A stretch of 34,231 nt of DNA. Source: Chloroflexota bacterium. Its GTDB lineage: Bacteria > Chloroflexota > UBA6077 > CF-72. Both the position numbers and the translations under genes were made by a program. Shown here piece by piece: positions 23,301 through 31,472 of this stretch (its first letter is position 1; every line of letters begins with the position of its first letter). The stretch lies in the NCBI GenBank assembly GCA_019239775.1, contig JAFAZN010000447.1:1-34231 (forward strand), in the 5' to 3' direction. Under the pieces are notes generated by a model that made no database searches, was not told where the DNA came from, and worked only from the letters and a program-made list of their open reading frames with translations.

Positions 23301-23917
23301 CCAATCGCACCAGCGAGCCAATCTTCAGGCGCGGGCGCATCCCGCAAGCTTCGCCAGTAGACGTACTGGAACGCCGGCGACATCTCTTCGGCAAGCTTTG
23401 CGGCAAGGCTCGTCTTGCCAATACCGCCCATGCCCAAGACGGCCAGCAGCCGACATCCCTCGTCGAGCACCCAGCGCCGCAAGAGCGCGAGCTCGTCCGT
23501 TCGACCGACGAATGTCACCAGGTCGGGCGCTTCACCCCAGTCTTCTGTGCGCGGTGTGGGACCGGACGGAACGGTCGGGGTGGACACGACCGGCACAACA
23601 TGTCGGGCCGCGAGCAACCGCTTGAACCAGGCTGCATCGAACGAGGGGCGATGCACCGGTGCCTCTAGCTCGACGGCATCCCACAGCGCCTGTGCCTCCG
23701 CCAGCTCGAAGCCACTGGCGAATCCACCCGCCTCCAGCAGGGCGCCGACCAGCACCTCTACCCGTTCTGTCTTGGGATAGCTCAGGCCCGCTTCCCAATC
23801 CTGTACAGAGCGCGGGTGGACGCCAGTCCGCTCGGCTAGCTCGCGTTGAGTGAGGTTCGTCCGCCCGCGGTAGCGGAGCAGCAAACCGCGAAACGACTCC
23901 CCCTGTCGCTCGCCCAC
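20297..23917 (-). CDS. XRE-STAND NTPase with 14 WD40 repeats
   Basis: The 1206-residue signalling protein has four parts. An N-terminal XRE helix-turn-helix spans about 11-63 (LTQRELAERTGVHPRSVQDWE). An NB-ARC-type STAND NTPase spans about 130-380, with Walker A GMGGIGKTS at 162-170, Walker B CLLVLD at 235-240, and sensor-like SSREAPRE. A winged-helix and helical linker plus a short pentapeptide-like segment (LNGLDLADLELRQ) run to about 585. Then 14 WD repeats (VRVWD, VRLWD and similar) form what should be two seven-bladed propellers. The C-terminal YEGMDITRLSGVTQAQ box is typical of this Chloroflexota-rich family, which supports the stop at 20297. STAND proteins are switches that oligomerise when the sensor propeller binds a ligand; roles range from regulation to antiphage defence. 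No effector nuclease or protease is fused. GTG start at 23917. Confidence 0.92.
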   Translation of the reverse strand: MGERQGESFRGLLLRYRGRTNLTQRELAERTGVHPRSVQDWEAGLSYPKTERVEVLVGALLEAGGFASGFELAEAQALWDAVELEAPVHRPSFDAAWFKRLLAARHVVPVVSTPTVPSGPTPRTEDWGEAPDLVTFVGRTDELALLRRWVLDEGCRLLAVLGMGGIGKTSLAAKLAEEMSPAFQYVYWRSLRDAPAPEDWLAGAIGFLSKHELAMPASMSERVAALLRQLRAARCLLVLDNYETVFEPGKPAGQYREGMQGYGRVVEAIGESAHQSCLLLSSREAPREVALLASGSVRAFALGGLGPDETQVLLTPKQLRGTPQAWTNLTTRFGGNGLALKLVGENIRELFDGDIDAFLESAGAAGPFGDIRSLLSNQVERSTAPERQVLRILAVEREPMRVASLLSLLGPSVGLGAVLEALEGLRRRSLVERADRIGAAAFSLQSAVLEYVTDRLVEDIAEEIARGEPRLLVELSVIQAQAKEYVRQTQERLIGIAILKFLAAQHAPPGVERRLIDLLENWRGTSPELQGFGPGNVVNLLRVLRGDLNGLDLADLELRQPYLAVHAENTSLAGAHLSEAVIAEPMSAIVCTALGADARYVLAGTHEGAMRMWEVAGRGLMLDALTRNGPVWSVALGADARCVATASGDGNVRLWDVGTGECVQVLKGLSRGARGVSLSGDGKRVAGCGPDGTVRIWDAATVEALHVLTGHVGEVWSVALSADGQRLASGGADGTVRVWDARIGKCIHVLSGHTAAVLSVALSADAPYVASGGADATIRLWDVATGQGLHVLSGHPAGTRAVALSASGQRLASCGLDGNARVWDVASGRCLQILTGHVGEVRGVSLSPDGRYAATGGIDGAVRIWDVLTGACLHILAGHAAAFWAIGLSGRDGRVVAGLTLDRKVRLWDTSTGECLRVFPSPSGEARCVAVSETGAHLATGGADACVRVWDTTTGDCTRVIKTGTSILSVGFAAEGGLLAGGGADGSVRVWDAGTGECLHVLLDRGPSAWTLALTRDGSVLASSPHDNTVRLWDARTGDYLGELRAETVLLAIAVSANGGRIAAGGANSSLHVWDVPSGSCIAEFSGHTGEIRSVALSADGGRAVSGSLDGTMRVWDLAAGECRATFREHPAPVWDVGLSADGRLAASASLDGTLHIWDVDRGVTTRTLRPDRLYEGMDITRLSGVTQAQRSALLSLGAWEKAARA

Positions 23918-23995
23918 GGGAAACGGGCGCTAGTGTAGCAGGGCCACGCGGACACAGATGCAACTGCACAGCGATGCACAGTCAAAGCAAGGCGC

Positions 23996-24448
23996 ATGCG
24001 TACGATGTCGGTCACACTTGCGACGTTGCGCGATGAGCTCGAGAACTGGCTGCTGATACTGGCGGACGCCGAGCAGCCGGACGAGGTTCGTCTTCAGGCT
24101 GTGCGCGGTCTTCGGAATAAGAGCTGGCCTGAGGTTGATCGCGCACGCGTGGCGGCAGCGCTGCAACGTGTGCTCGCCGAGTTGGCTGCCGATGCGCCGC
24201 GCGTCGGTGCGGCGGTGGCCCTGCGCGCCTTCGTTGACGTGTCCGGAGTCATTGCGACGCTGCGCGACGTTGCGCGTGACGGCAATGAGCCGATCGAGCT
24301 GCGCTATTCCGCCTTCACCTCGATCGAGAGTGCAGGCCCGACATCCGAGAGCATTGCCGCGGCGCGAGCCCTGGTCGAGGACGAAACGCTCGGACCGAGT
24401 GCGCGCAGCCTGCTGGTGCTGTGGCGCGCTTACCCGCCGGAGCGTTGA
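23996..24448 (+). CDS. Small HEAT-like helical-repeat protein, unknown function
   Basis: The protein of about 150 residues is predicted all-helical with HEAT/armadillo-like units: PDEVRLQAVRGLRN, APRVGAAVALRAFVDV, PIELRYSAFTSIES and an ending ARSLLVLWRAYPPER. It has no signal peptide, membrane segment or catalytic motif. It is divergent from the STAND gene, with only 78 bp between their starts, so they may share a regulatory region. ATG 23996 and ATG 24005 are both possible and neither has a strong ribosome site. I do not recognise a named family; a protein-binding scaffold is the most that can be inferred. Confidence 0.7.
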   Translation: MRTMSVTLATLRDELENWLLILADAEQPDEVRLQAVRGLRNKSWPEVDRARVAAALQRVLAELAADAPRVGAAVALRAFVDVSGVIATLRDVARDGNEPIELRYSAFTSIESAGPTSESIAAARALVEDETLGPSARSLLVLWRAYPPER

Positions 24449-24491
24449 CGCGAGGGTTGAGCAGCACAATCTTCCGCGGGGTCCACTGTCA

Positions 24492-25079
24492 TTAGCTCTG
24501 CGGGGCGGGCTGGGCGCGAACGTGCACCCGCTCGCCCTGTGGTCCGACCAGCGTTAGCAGCTCGACCGCCTCAGCACCGGCCCGGTCGAACCAGTGCGGC
24601 ACCCGGGTGTCGAACTCCGCAGCCTCGCCCGCGCGCAGGATCAGGTCGTGCTCACCCAGCACCAGGCGCAGGCGGCCGCTGATCACGTACAGCCAGTCGT
24701 ACCCTTCGTGCACGCGCGGCTCGGGTTCCTGCGCCGCCCGACTGGCCGGGATGATGAGCTTGTACGCCTGCAGCCCACCGGGTCGCCGCGTGAGCGGCAC
24801 ATACGTGATGCCATGGCTTTCGAACGGCAGCGCTTGCACGCGCGGGTCGTCGACCGAGGGTGAGCCGATCAACGCATCGAGCGGCACGGCGTAGGCGTGC
24901 GCCAGCGGCAACAGCAGCTCGAGGTTCGGCCGGCGGTGCCCGGACTCCAGTCGCGACAAAGTGCTGACGGAAATGTTGGTGGCCGCCGAGAGATCCCCAA
25001 GCGTCATGTCCCGCTGTTGCCGCATCGCCCGCAGCCGCGGTCCTACGTTGGCAAGCTGCCGATCGACGGCGTCGTGCAT
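24492..25079 (-). CDS. XRE family regulator with C-terminal cupin domain
   Basis: The 195-residue regulator has a helix-turn-helix at about 15-70 (MTLGDLSAATNISVSTLSRLESGHRRPNLE, split over two helices) followed by a cupin_2 sensor domain (EGYDWLYVISGRLRLVLGEHD; AGEAAEFDTRVPHWF). Proteins of this type (PuuR/SutR-like) bind a small metabolite in the cupin barrel and control the genes for its use. Its ATG is 23 bp after the livM stop on the same strand, so it probably forms the last gene of the esterase-transporter operon and may sense the imported compound. No ribosome site is obvious. Confidence 0.92.
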   Translation of the reverse strand: MHDAVDRQLANVGPRLRAMRQQRDMTLGDLSAATNISVSTLSRLESGHRRPNLELLLPLAHAYAVPLDALIGSPSVDDPRVQALPFESHGITYVPLTRRPGGLQAYKLIIPASRAAQEPEPRVHEGYDWLYVISGRLRLVLGEHDLILRAGEAAEFDTRVPHWFDRAGAEAVELLTLVGPQGERVHVRAQPAPQS

Positions 25080-25102
25080 TCACACCATTTTGCCATTCAT
25101 GC

Positions 25103-26083
25103 TCAGCTGCGATCTCTCTTGCCGAACACCAACCGGAGGGCCGGCACGATCCCGGACGGTAGCACCAGCATCACACCCACAAGGATCAAACCGTAGACCG
25201 CGTACGAGAAAATGGCGGGGGCGCGCAGCGGCATGCCCGGAAACGTTCCGAGCGCTTGTAGCAACTGCACCAACAGGCTGACCAGTGTGGCTCCCACCAC
25301 CGCACCCCACACCGAGCCGAGGCCTCCGACGGTGGCCATAATCAAGAATTCGATCGACTCCACCAGCGGGAACGAGCCGGGCGCAATGTATGAGACGTAG
25401 AACGCGTACACGCCACCGGCCAGGCCTGCGTACGCGGCTGAAAGCACAAAGACCTGGAGCTTGTAGCGGCCAACCGAAACACCGGAAGCCAGCGCGCCGG
25501 CCTCGCTGGCTGCAAGCGCGCGCAGCGCTCGGCCGGGCCGCGAACGCACGAGATTTCTGTTGAACAGCAATGTCAGCAGCGCCAATATCCAGGCGAGATA
25601 GCCGAATATGATGGACTTGAACGGCCCCGCCACCACAACTGGACCAATTCCGAATGGCGGAATCCCGGCCAATCCGGTGTCGCCACCGGTTATGTCTTTA
25701 GCTTCGCCAAGGATCGACAGTGTGATGAGGTGAAACGCAAGCGTCCCGAATGCGAGGTAATGCCCCCGCAGCCGCAGCAGCGGCAGACCCACGATGCAAG
25801 CAATCAGCGCCGTTGCCACCGGCGCAACAGCCAGACCGATGAGCGGTGAGACACCGAAATCACGCGCCAGGAGCGCGGCAGCGTACGCGCCGATCGCGTA
25901 AAAGCCAGCCTGTCCCAGCGAGACTTGCCCGGCGAACCCCATCAGCAGTGACAGGCCCGATACCACGATCGTCGCCAGTCCAATGAAGATGAAGATCGTG
26001 AGCAAGGCTTCAGGTAAAACCAACGGCAGAAGCAGGATCACTGCGACCGCGAGCGTCGCCCATCCACCAGGTATGCGCTTCAC
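25103..26083 (-). CDS. HAAT-type ABC transporter permease (LivM-like)
   Basis: This is an inner-membrane permease of 326 residues with about 9-10 helices and the family's cytoplasmic signature (GLSLLMGFAGQVSLGQAGFYAIGAYAAALL; written here as one conserved stretch near residues 43-72). A RPGRALRALAASEAGALASGV coupling region follows the middle helices, and EFLIMATVGGLGSVWGAVVGA is close to the end. It pairs with the LivH-like permease to form the channel of a branched-chain amino-acid/amide/aromatic-acid importer. The GTG start overlaps the livH stop (GTGA), so translation is coupled. Confidence 0.93.
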   Translation of the reverse strand: MKRIPGGWATLAVAVILLLPLVLPEALLTIFIFIGLATIVVSGLSLLMGFAGQVSLGQAGFYAIGAYAAALLARDFGVSPLIGLAVAPVATALIACIVGLPLLRLRGHYLAFGTLAFHLITLSILGEAKDITGGDTGLAGIPPFGIGPVVVAGPFKSIIFGYLAWILALLTLLFNRNLVRSRPGRALRALAASEAGALASGVSVGRYKLQVFVLSAAYAGLAGGVYAFYVSYIAPGSFPLVESIEFLIMATVGGLGSVWGAVVGATLVSLLVQLLQALGTFPGMPLRAPAIFSYAVYGLILVGVMLVLPSGIVPALRLVFGKRDRS

Positions 26084-26946
26084 GCGTTGTCCTCTTCAGC
26101 GGTGAGAACAGACGCACGGCTGGCGCGCCACACCATGATCCCCAGCATGATGAGCAGCGCCGCACCACTCTGAAGCGATGCTTGACCGTAGCCCGCCACC
26201 AGTGCTTCGGCGACGCCCAACACTAGCGCACCGATTAGCGCAGCGCCTGGCCGCAACAGTCCGCCAAAGATCGCCGCGGCAAAGCCATTGATGGCGATTC
26301 CTACATCCGAATTGAACGCCACCGGCTGAAGCGGCGTCAGGAGGACGCCCGCCAGGCCACCGAGCGCTCCGCCAAGACCGAACGCCACCAATCCCATCGC
26401 ATGCACGTCGATGCCAACCAGACGCGCAGCGCGGGGGTTACTGGAGCAAGCCGTTAGTCCGCGACCAATATAGGTGCGGTTGAAAAACCAACCCAGCGCA
26501 GCAAACGCCACCCCCGTCATGCAGATCACCATGACGTACTGCGCCTGCATGCCGACGCCGCCGACGAGTAGATTGCCCTTGAGACCGTCGAACGAAATCG
26601 GTTGGTCGCCCCAGATCAGAATGAGCGCGGCGTAGGAACCGATTCCCAGACCCAGCGTGATAATCAGGCTGGCCAGCGGTGTGGTGTCCCGCCGGCCAAG
26701 CGCAACCCATCCGACTGCCGCACCCGAGACACCGGCGACAACCACGGCGACAAACTCTGCCAGGATGTGCGGAACACCCCACCCGAGCAGGCTAAACGCG
26801 AGCATCCCCGCTAATACCGCGAAGACTCCCTGCGCGAAGTTCACGACTCGCGTGACCCGGTAAATTGCCACGAATCCGGTCGCTACCAACGCGAACGCGC
26901 AACCGGTTGCAACTCCACTTGCCGCGTACTGCAGAAACAGCGTCAC
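26080..26946 (-). CDS. HAAT-type ABC transporter permease (LivH-like)
   Basis: This is the second channel subunit of the importer, 288 residues and about 8 helices. The family core YRVTRVVNFAQGVFAVLAGML is near residues 29-49, the ATPase-coupling segment RGLTACSSNPRAARLVGIDV in the middle, and FAAAIFGGLLRPGAALIGALV near the C-terminus. The GTG start overlaps the LivF stop by 4 bp, and its own stop overlaps the LivM start in the same way. The subunit order, binding protein, then ATPase, ATPase, permease, permease, is complete, so the transporter should be functional. Confidence 0.93.
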   Translation of the reverse strand: MTLFLQYAASGVATGCAFALVATGFVAIYRVTRVVNFAQGVFAVLAGMLAFSLLGWGVPHILAEFVAVVVAGVSGAAVGWVALGRRDTTPLASLIITLGLGIGSYAALILIWGDQPISFDGLKGNLLVGGVGMQAQYVMVICMTGVAFAALGWFFNRTYIGRGLTACSSNPRAARLVGIDVHAMGLVAFGLGGALGGLAGVLLTPLQPVAFNSDVGIAINGFAAAIFGGLLRPGAALIGALVLGVAEALVAGYGQASLQSGAALLIMLGIMVWRASRASVLTAEEDNA

Positions 26947-27629
26947 GTAGCTGCTTCGTCCGTGGCCCCGCCGAGATATGCCACCTGCACCGCGGGGCTG
27001 CGCGCTAACTCCGACGACGCACCGCTCAGCGCAATTCGTCCCGCTTCAAGCACGTATGCCCGCGGGCACAACTGAAGTGCGAGCCGCGCATTCTGCTCCA
27101 CCAGCAGCACCGCCATGCCGCGCTCCTGGTTCAACCGCAACAGGTGGTCGGCCAGATCGTCGACCACCATTGGCGCAAGTCCAAGCGAAAGCTCGTCGAC
27201 AGCGAGCAGATCCGGATCGGCCATCAGCGCGCGGCCCACGGCCACCATTTGTTGCTCGCCGCCCGAAAGTGTTCCGGCAACCCGGCGGCGCAGCTCGGAC
27301 AATCTCGGAAATACCCCAAACACCCGGGCCGGGTCGCGGTCCCGCACGCGCCAGGCGCCCAGCCGCAAGTTGTCTTCGACCGTCATATCGCCAAATAGCT
27401 GGCGGCCCTCGGGCACCTGCACAATACGACCGTCAAGCTGGAACGAACCACTCGCCGGTGCGAGCAGACCGCACACCGTATTCAGAAGCGTCGTTTTACC
27501 AGCTCCATTTGGCCCAATTAGCGCGACCATTTCGCCACGCTCGATGCGCAAGCTGACACTGTCCAGCGCCGTCGCCGCACCATAACGCACGACGAGATCC
27601 CGCACCTCAAGCACCAGGCGAGCTCCCAC
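26943..27629 (-). CDS. HAAT-type ABC transporter ATPase (LivF-like)
   Basis: This ATP-binding subunit of 228 residues has Walker A GPNGAGKTT, Q-loop VPEGRQLFGDMTVEDNL, signature LSGGEQQMVAVGRAL, Walker B LLAVDELSLGLAP and switch His replaced in the usual LivF way by LLVEQNARLAL. The EGRQLF element is diagnostic for LivF rather than LivG. The start is assigned to GTG 27629, overlapping the LivG coding sequence by 23 bp; a slightly later in-frame GTG is possible. The subunit powers uptake together with LivG. Confidence 0.92.
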   Translation of the reverse strand: MGARLVLEVRDLVVRYGAATALDSVSLRIERGEMVALIGPNGAGKTTLLNTVCGLLAPASGSFQLDGRIVQVPEGRQLFGDMTVEDNLRLGAWRVRDRDPARVFGVFPRLSELRRRVAGTLSGGEQQMVAVGRALMADPDLLAVDELSLGLAPMVVDDLADHLLRLNQERGMAVLLVEQNARLALQLCPRAYVLEAGRIALSGASSELARSPAVQVAYLGGATDEAAT

Positions 27630-28383
27630 GCTCTTGCCCCAGGTACGCGGCGATCACCACGGGATCGCGCCGCACCTCAGCCGGTGCTCCTTGCGCGATG
27701 ACCTTGCCGCGGTCCATTACCGTGATTCGTCCGGCCACCCGCGTGACAAATGCCACGTCGTGCTCGACCAGCAGCATCGATAAACCCTCGTCGCGGAGTG
27801 TCTCCAGCAACCGTGCCACTCGGTTGCGCTCCGCGCTTCGGAGGCCGGACGCAGGCTCATCCAACAGCAATACGCTTGGGCGACCGCACAGGGCCCGCGC
27901 GATTTGAACGGCGCGCTGCACACCCAGCGGCAACGTTTCGACGACGTTATGAGCAGCGGACTCCAATCCGACCAGCCGTAAGGCACGCATCGCTTCGAGG
28001 TGGATCTGCGACTCATCTCGGTGATGGCTCGGCAACCGCAACAATGCGCTTGCAAACCCACTCCGCGTCCAGGCGTGACCGCCAACCATGACGTTTTCGA
28101 GAACCGTCATACCGCGGAACAGACGCACCGTTTGAAACGCGATCGCCATTCCCAGCTGCGCCCTCCGATCTGGCGACAGGCTGGAGACGTCACGATCGCG
28201 CAGCACCACCCGGCCATGATCTGGCCGCAAATGTCCGCTGATCAGGTGAAACAGTGTGGATTTGCCAGCGCCATTCGGGCCGATGACGGCGGCCAGCTCG
28301 CCTTCGCCCACACCCAGGCTGACGTTGTCAACAGCAACAACGCCGCCGAAACGCCGCGTCAGCGCCTCCGCCTGAACGATCAC
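27607..28383 (-). CDS. HAAT-type ABC transporter ATPase (LivG-like)
   Basis: This second ATPase, 258 residues, has Walker A GPNGAGKST, the LivG-type Q-loop (AIAFQTVRLFRGMTVLENVMVG), Walker B VLLLDEPASGL and H-loop LLVEHDVAFV. The signature is degenerate (LPLGVQRAVQIARAL in place of LSGGQQR), as in many LivG proteins, so it is not a sign of decay. The start is GTG 28383, 15 bp after the binding-protein stop. The long C-terminal part (AQGAPAEVRRDPVVIAAYLG) is standard. Confidence 0.92.
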   Translation of the reverse strand: MIVQAEALTRRFGGVVAVDNVSLGVGEGELAAVIGPNGAGKSTLFHLISGHLRPDHGRVVLRDRDVSSLSPDRRAQLGMAIAFQTVRLFRGMTVLENVMVGGHAWTRSGFASALLRLPSHHRDESQIHLEAMRALRLVGLESAAHNVVETLPLGVQRAVQIARALCGRPSVLLLDEPASGLRSAERNRVARLLETLRDEGLSMLLVEHDVAFVTRVAGRITVMDRGKVIAQGAPAEVRRDPVVIAAYLGQERGSSPGA

Positions 28384-28398
28384 ATTTCAGTTGTGCAC

Positions 28399-29592
28399 TC
28401 AGGAGCCCGCGGCCGCAAGCTGATCCTGGGTTACGCCGGGCGCAGGCGTGAATTGGCCGCCTTTGATCACCGACATCAGGTTGGCGGAGTCCGGCATGCC
28501 ATTGTGCTTCTGCGGTGTGAACGCGTAGCGGCCTTGGGGTGTTTCAAGATCGACCGAGTCCAGTCCATCGCGGATTTGATCGCTGCTCGCGCCTTTGCGC
28601 TTGATTGCGTCAACCAGAAGTGTGGCGGCGATCATGCCATCCCATGCGAACTGCGGTGGGTAGTAGTTGTTGGCTTGCTGAAACGGCCCGGCAAAGTCGT
28701 CGACGAGCTTCTTGTACTTGTTGCTGGATGGTAAAGACTGACCGAGGACGCCCATCGACGCCTGCACGAAAACGCCCTCGGCAGCGGCACCAGATGGCTG
28801 CACGTAGAGCGTGGATGCCTCGGCCGCGGTCATCATGAGCGGAATACCCGTGTTCATGTCGGCCCAGGCCTTGGTAATGACGACCGGCGGCGCGCCAGTC
28901 GCCCACACCAGCAGAAAGTCCGGATGCGCATCGGCGATCTTGGCGAACTGCGGAGCAAAGTTGGTCTGCGACGTTTCGAACGTCTCGTCGTCCACCAGCT
29001 GGATGCCGGCGGCGCCAAGCGCCTTGTTCGTGGAGTCATGACCGGAGACGGCGTAGGCGTTCTTCGTGTCGTACAGCATTGCCAGCTTGGTCTTGCTTTG
29101 CGACTTGATGAAGTTCACACAGACGTTGGCCACCTGGCTCGACAGCGGCGCGGTCATCCACATATACGGAGTGACCGGCACCACCTGCTCATCAGCCGCG
29201 CCGAGCGAAATCGTCGGGATCTTCTTCTCATTCGCCAGCGGTTTCAGAGCCAGGTCCGCGGTTGATTGTGGGGGACCAAGTACGGCTACCGCGCCATCAC
29301 CGATGACCTTGTTGAACTGGATCACGCTCTGGTTGGGATCCGAGCCATCGTCAACGATCTCGAGGTCGATCTTACGGCCGCTGACACCGTTGTCGGCGTT
29401 CACCGAGTCCACGATTTGCTGCGCAGCCAGTTTGTCATTGGTGCCCAGCGGCGCGTAATTGCCGGTGAGCGAAGTGACCATTCCGATTTTAATCGGACCC
29501 GTCGACTGCGCTTGTGGTGAACCGAGCGCGGAGCACGCGGTGGCGAGTAACGTCAACACGCCAATCAAAGCCGATAGCAGATGAAAGCGCAT
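28399..29592 (-). CDS. Periplasmic/lipoprotein substrate-binding protein (LivJ-type, Peripla_BP_6)
   Basis: The 397-residue solute-binding protein has a lipoprotein signal (RFHLLSALIGVLTLLATAC, lipid-anchored Cys20). Two lobes of the leucine-binding type follow: IKIGMVTSLTGNYAPLG, the NADNGVSGRKIDLEIVDDGS loop, and VAVLGPPQSTADLALKPLAN. ATG 29592 was chosen for AAGGAG 8 nt upstream; a longer in-frame start adds residues before the signal. The gene follows the tannase-family hydrolase by 22 bp, so the binding protein probably captures a product of that enzyme. Members of this family bind amino acids, amides, urea or aromatic acids; the ligand cannot be told from the sequence. Confidence 0.93.
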   Translation of the reverse strand: MRFHLLSALIGVLTLLATACSALGSPQAQSTGPIKIGMVTSLTGNYAPLGTNDKLAAQQIVDSVNADNGVSGRKIDLEIVDDGSDPNQSVIQFNKVIGDGAVAVLGPPQSTADLALKPLANEKKIPTISLGAADEQVVPVTPYMWMTAPLSSQVANVCVNFIKSQSKTKLAMLYDTKNAYAVSGHDSTNKALGAAGIQLVDDETFETSQTNFAPQFAKIADAHPDFLLVWATGAPPVVITKAWADMNTGIPLMMTAAEASTLYVQPSGAAAEGVFVQASMGVLGQSLPSSNKYKKLVDDFAGPFQQANNYYPPQFAWDGMIAATLLVDAIKRKGASSDQIRDGLDSVDLETPQGRYAFTPQKHNGMPDSANLMSVIKGGQFTPAPGVTQDQLAAAGS

Positions 29593-29614
29593 CCGTCGTG
29601 CTCCTTGCCTTCCC

Positions 29615-31381
29615 TCAGTCGTCGCCACGTCGCATCAAGTCCTCACCAGCCCAGTCTATTGCGTCGGCGTAGGTATGCGTCGGCGGGGCCGCCTCGAAGT
29701 TGGCCGCATCATCACTGCTTCCCGAGCCTGTATAACGAGCGACGAGCGGGTATGCAAAGGCGGGCCGCGTCCGCACGACGTGGCCGGCTGCGTCGGTTTG
29801 CACGCCAATCAGCTCGTCGGGAGCCTGATCCTGTTCGACCCATTTGACCAGATCCAGAAGGACGTCTGAAGTGTTGGGTGTAGGCCCGCCCCCGCCACAG
29901 TGGAACATCGCCGGAAACATGAACAGGCGTGCAAACTCGCGAGTCGCCGTCGGTCCTCCCATCGTCCGTTGGAGGACGGCGTAGTAATCCACCGTGCCGC
30001 GCGGCGGAATCAGTGGGTCGGCCCAACCGTGGTACAGGATGAGCTTGCCGCCATGGGCTCTGAAGCGACTGAGGTCCGGGTCAATCGCCGTACCTTTCAA
30101 ACCCTCTCGCGCAACGCGTTCAAATTCTTGCCGAGTGAACGCGAAGTTCTCTGCGTTGAGCCCGCTCTGACCCACCGGCAATGCCATATAGCGCAGGTAA
30201 TTGTCGGCGGCGCTGAACGCCAGCATTGGCGCGCCAGGTGGTGGACTGAGCCATGGTATCGGCAGTGTCCAGCCCAGCTCGCTGCCGCGCTCCTCGCCCG
30301 GACCCGGATAGAGCCGCTCGCCGGATGGCGTATGCGGAAAGTCGTAAATGGTGCGCGCGGCACTGACCTGCGCATCGCTCAGGCAGTTGGCGCCAGCTCC
30401 ACCGCCCGGGCATTCGATCGTGCCCGGATCGAACTGGCAAGCGCGCGGGTCGTCGATCTGGTTATCGTGCAGTCCGTCTAAATCGTCACACGCCGCCAGT
30501 ACCGCCGCGTGCAGAACCGCGGCATGTGCGGCGTCGATGATGAGGTGGCCGCTAGGATCGAGATTGGCCCTGACAACCCAGTCGGTGGCTTCAGTCGGCA
30601 GAAACGCCCAGAAGTTCGCTGGCGCACCGGCGATGATGCCGTTGAAGTCATCCGGGTAACGTTGCGCCTCCATCAACCCTTCACGACCACCGTCCGAACA
30701 CCCGCTGAAATACGCGCGGACTGGTGCCTGCCCATAAAACGCGCTGATGATCGCTTTCGAAACGACCGCCAGACCGTGCACCGCTCGATAGTCGAAGTCA
30801 ATGCGAAGCTGCTCGTCATCGCCCGCCCAGAGTCCATCGAAAGCGTTTCCGCCGGTGTGCCCATCATCGGTAGCAGCCAGCGCAAAGTCGCCACCCAGCT
30901 GCTGATCGCACGCCGGGAACGTCGTCGGATTCACCGATCCGCAGAACCCGCCGCACCCAAGCTGCAGGTAGCGACCTTGCCACGTGGTGGTCGGCAGCTT
31001 CAATTCAAAGTGTATTTGCGGCTGGATATAGCCGAGAACATCGCAGTACTCGGGCGCCTGGCCACTGGCGGCGACCATGTTGGCAGTCGTGATCCGCGTC
31101 GGAAAGTCGTCGATCTGCGAGAAGTCCGGCACCCCCGGCTGGGTTGCCCCGGACGGTCCGGTGGTTCCGCTTTGCAGCAGCGCGGCGCAAGCCAGCTTCG
31201 CTGGTATCAAGGGTGATGCCGCCGCGTCCTGGACCGCGGCAGCATCCAGGCTCTCGAGGGCACTGGAATCAGCCGTGCCGTTGTTGTCCGCGTGCGCGGC
31301 GACCGGTGCCAGCAACCCACCGACAATCAGGCCAGCGCCGGCCAGGAGACGTGCGACGTATCCGAACACGGTGCCAATCAT
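29615..31381 (-). CDS. Secreted tannase/feruloyl esterase family hydrolase
   Basis: The 588-residue secreted esterase has a signal peptide (hydrophobic core LLAGAGLIVGGLLAPVA, AHA cleavage near 30). Its fold is alpha/beta hydrolase with a lid, and the family-specific CS-D-HC arrangement is intact: Cys228-Ser229 (FSGCSDGGREG), Asp455 (HGWADPLIPP) and His494-Cys495 (MFHCGGGG), where the two Cys form a disulfide linking the triad. A calcium-site-like CDDLDGLHDNQIDD is at 298-311 and further Cys pairs are in the lid. Tannases, feruloyl esterases and MHETase share this architecture and cleave esters of aromatic acids. The actual acid is unknown. ATG 31381 has GGAGGG about 9 nt upstream. It is the first gene of the importer operon and lies behind a promoter with operator-like sites. 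Confidence 0.93.
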   Translation of the reverse strand: MIGTVFGYVARLLAGAGLIVGGLLAPVAAHADNNGTADSSALESLDAAAVQDAAASPLIPAKLACAALLQSGTTGPSGATQPGVPDFSQIDDFPTRITTANMVAASGQAPEYCDVLGYIQPQIHFELKLPTTTWQGRYLQLGCGGFCGSVNPTTFPACDQQLGGDFALAATDDGHTGGNAFDGLWAGDDEQLRIDFDYRAVHGLAVVSKAIISAFYGQAPVRAYFSGCSDGGREGLMEAQRYPDDFNGIIAGAPANFWAFLPTEATDWVVRANLDPSGHLIIDAAHAAVLHAAVLAACDDLDGLHDNQIDDPRACQFDPGTIECPGGGAGANCLSDAQVSAARTIYDFPHTPSGERLYPGPGEERGSELGWTLPIPWLSPPPGAPMLAFSAADNYLRYMALPVGQSGLNAENFAFTRQEFERVAREGLKGTAIDPDLSRFRAHGGKLILYHGWADPLIPPRGTVDYYAVLQRTMGGPTATREFARLFMFPAMFHCGGGGPTPNTSDVLLDLVKWVEQDQAPDELIGVQTDAAGHVVRTRPAFAYPLVARYTGSGSSDDAANFEAAPPTHTYADAIDWAGEDLMRRGDD

Positions 31382-31399
31382 CGAAGTCGTCCCTCCCTC

Positions 31400-31452
31400 G
31401 ATCAAGCGCTTGATCTAGCTGCAAGTCTAGGCGCCGTGGCACAACCGGTCAA
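31400..31452 (-). promoter_or_regulatory. Promoter of esterase-importer operon with palindromic operators
   Basis: On the minus strand TTGACC (31452-31447), a 17-bp spacer and TAGACT (31429-31424) form a sigma70-like promoter. Just downstream of the -10, at the expected transcription start, lies a perfect 16-bp palindrome GATCAAGCGCTTGATC (31400-31415). A second, imperfect copy (TCAACGCTTGAT, 31449-31460) overlaps the -35. The TetR gene ends at 31473, immediately upstream. Two sites bracketing one promoter suggest repression by that TetR protein; the XRE-cupin protein is the alternative. Confidence 0.75.
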
Positions 31453-31472
31453 CGCTTGATTGATCCACCGAC

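Noticed and set aside
27607-28383. Decayed ATPase because the LSGGQ signature is LPLGVQ
   Set aside because: LivG proteins commonly have a degenerate signature here, and all other ATPase motifs are intact.
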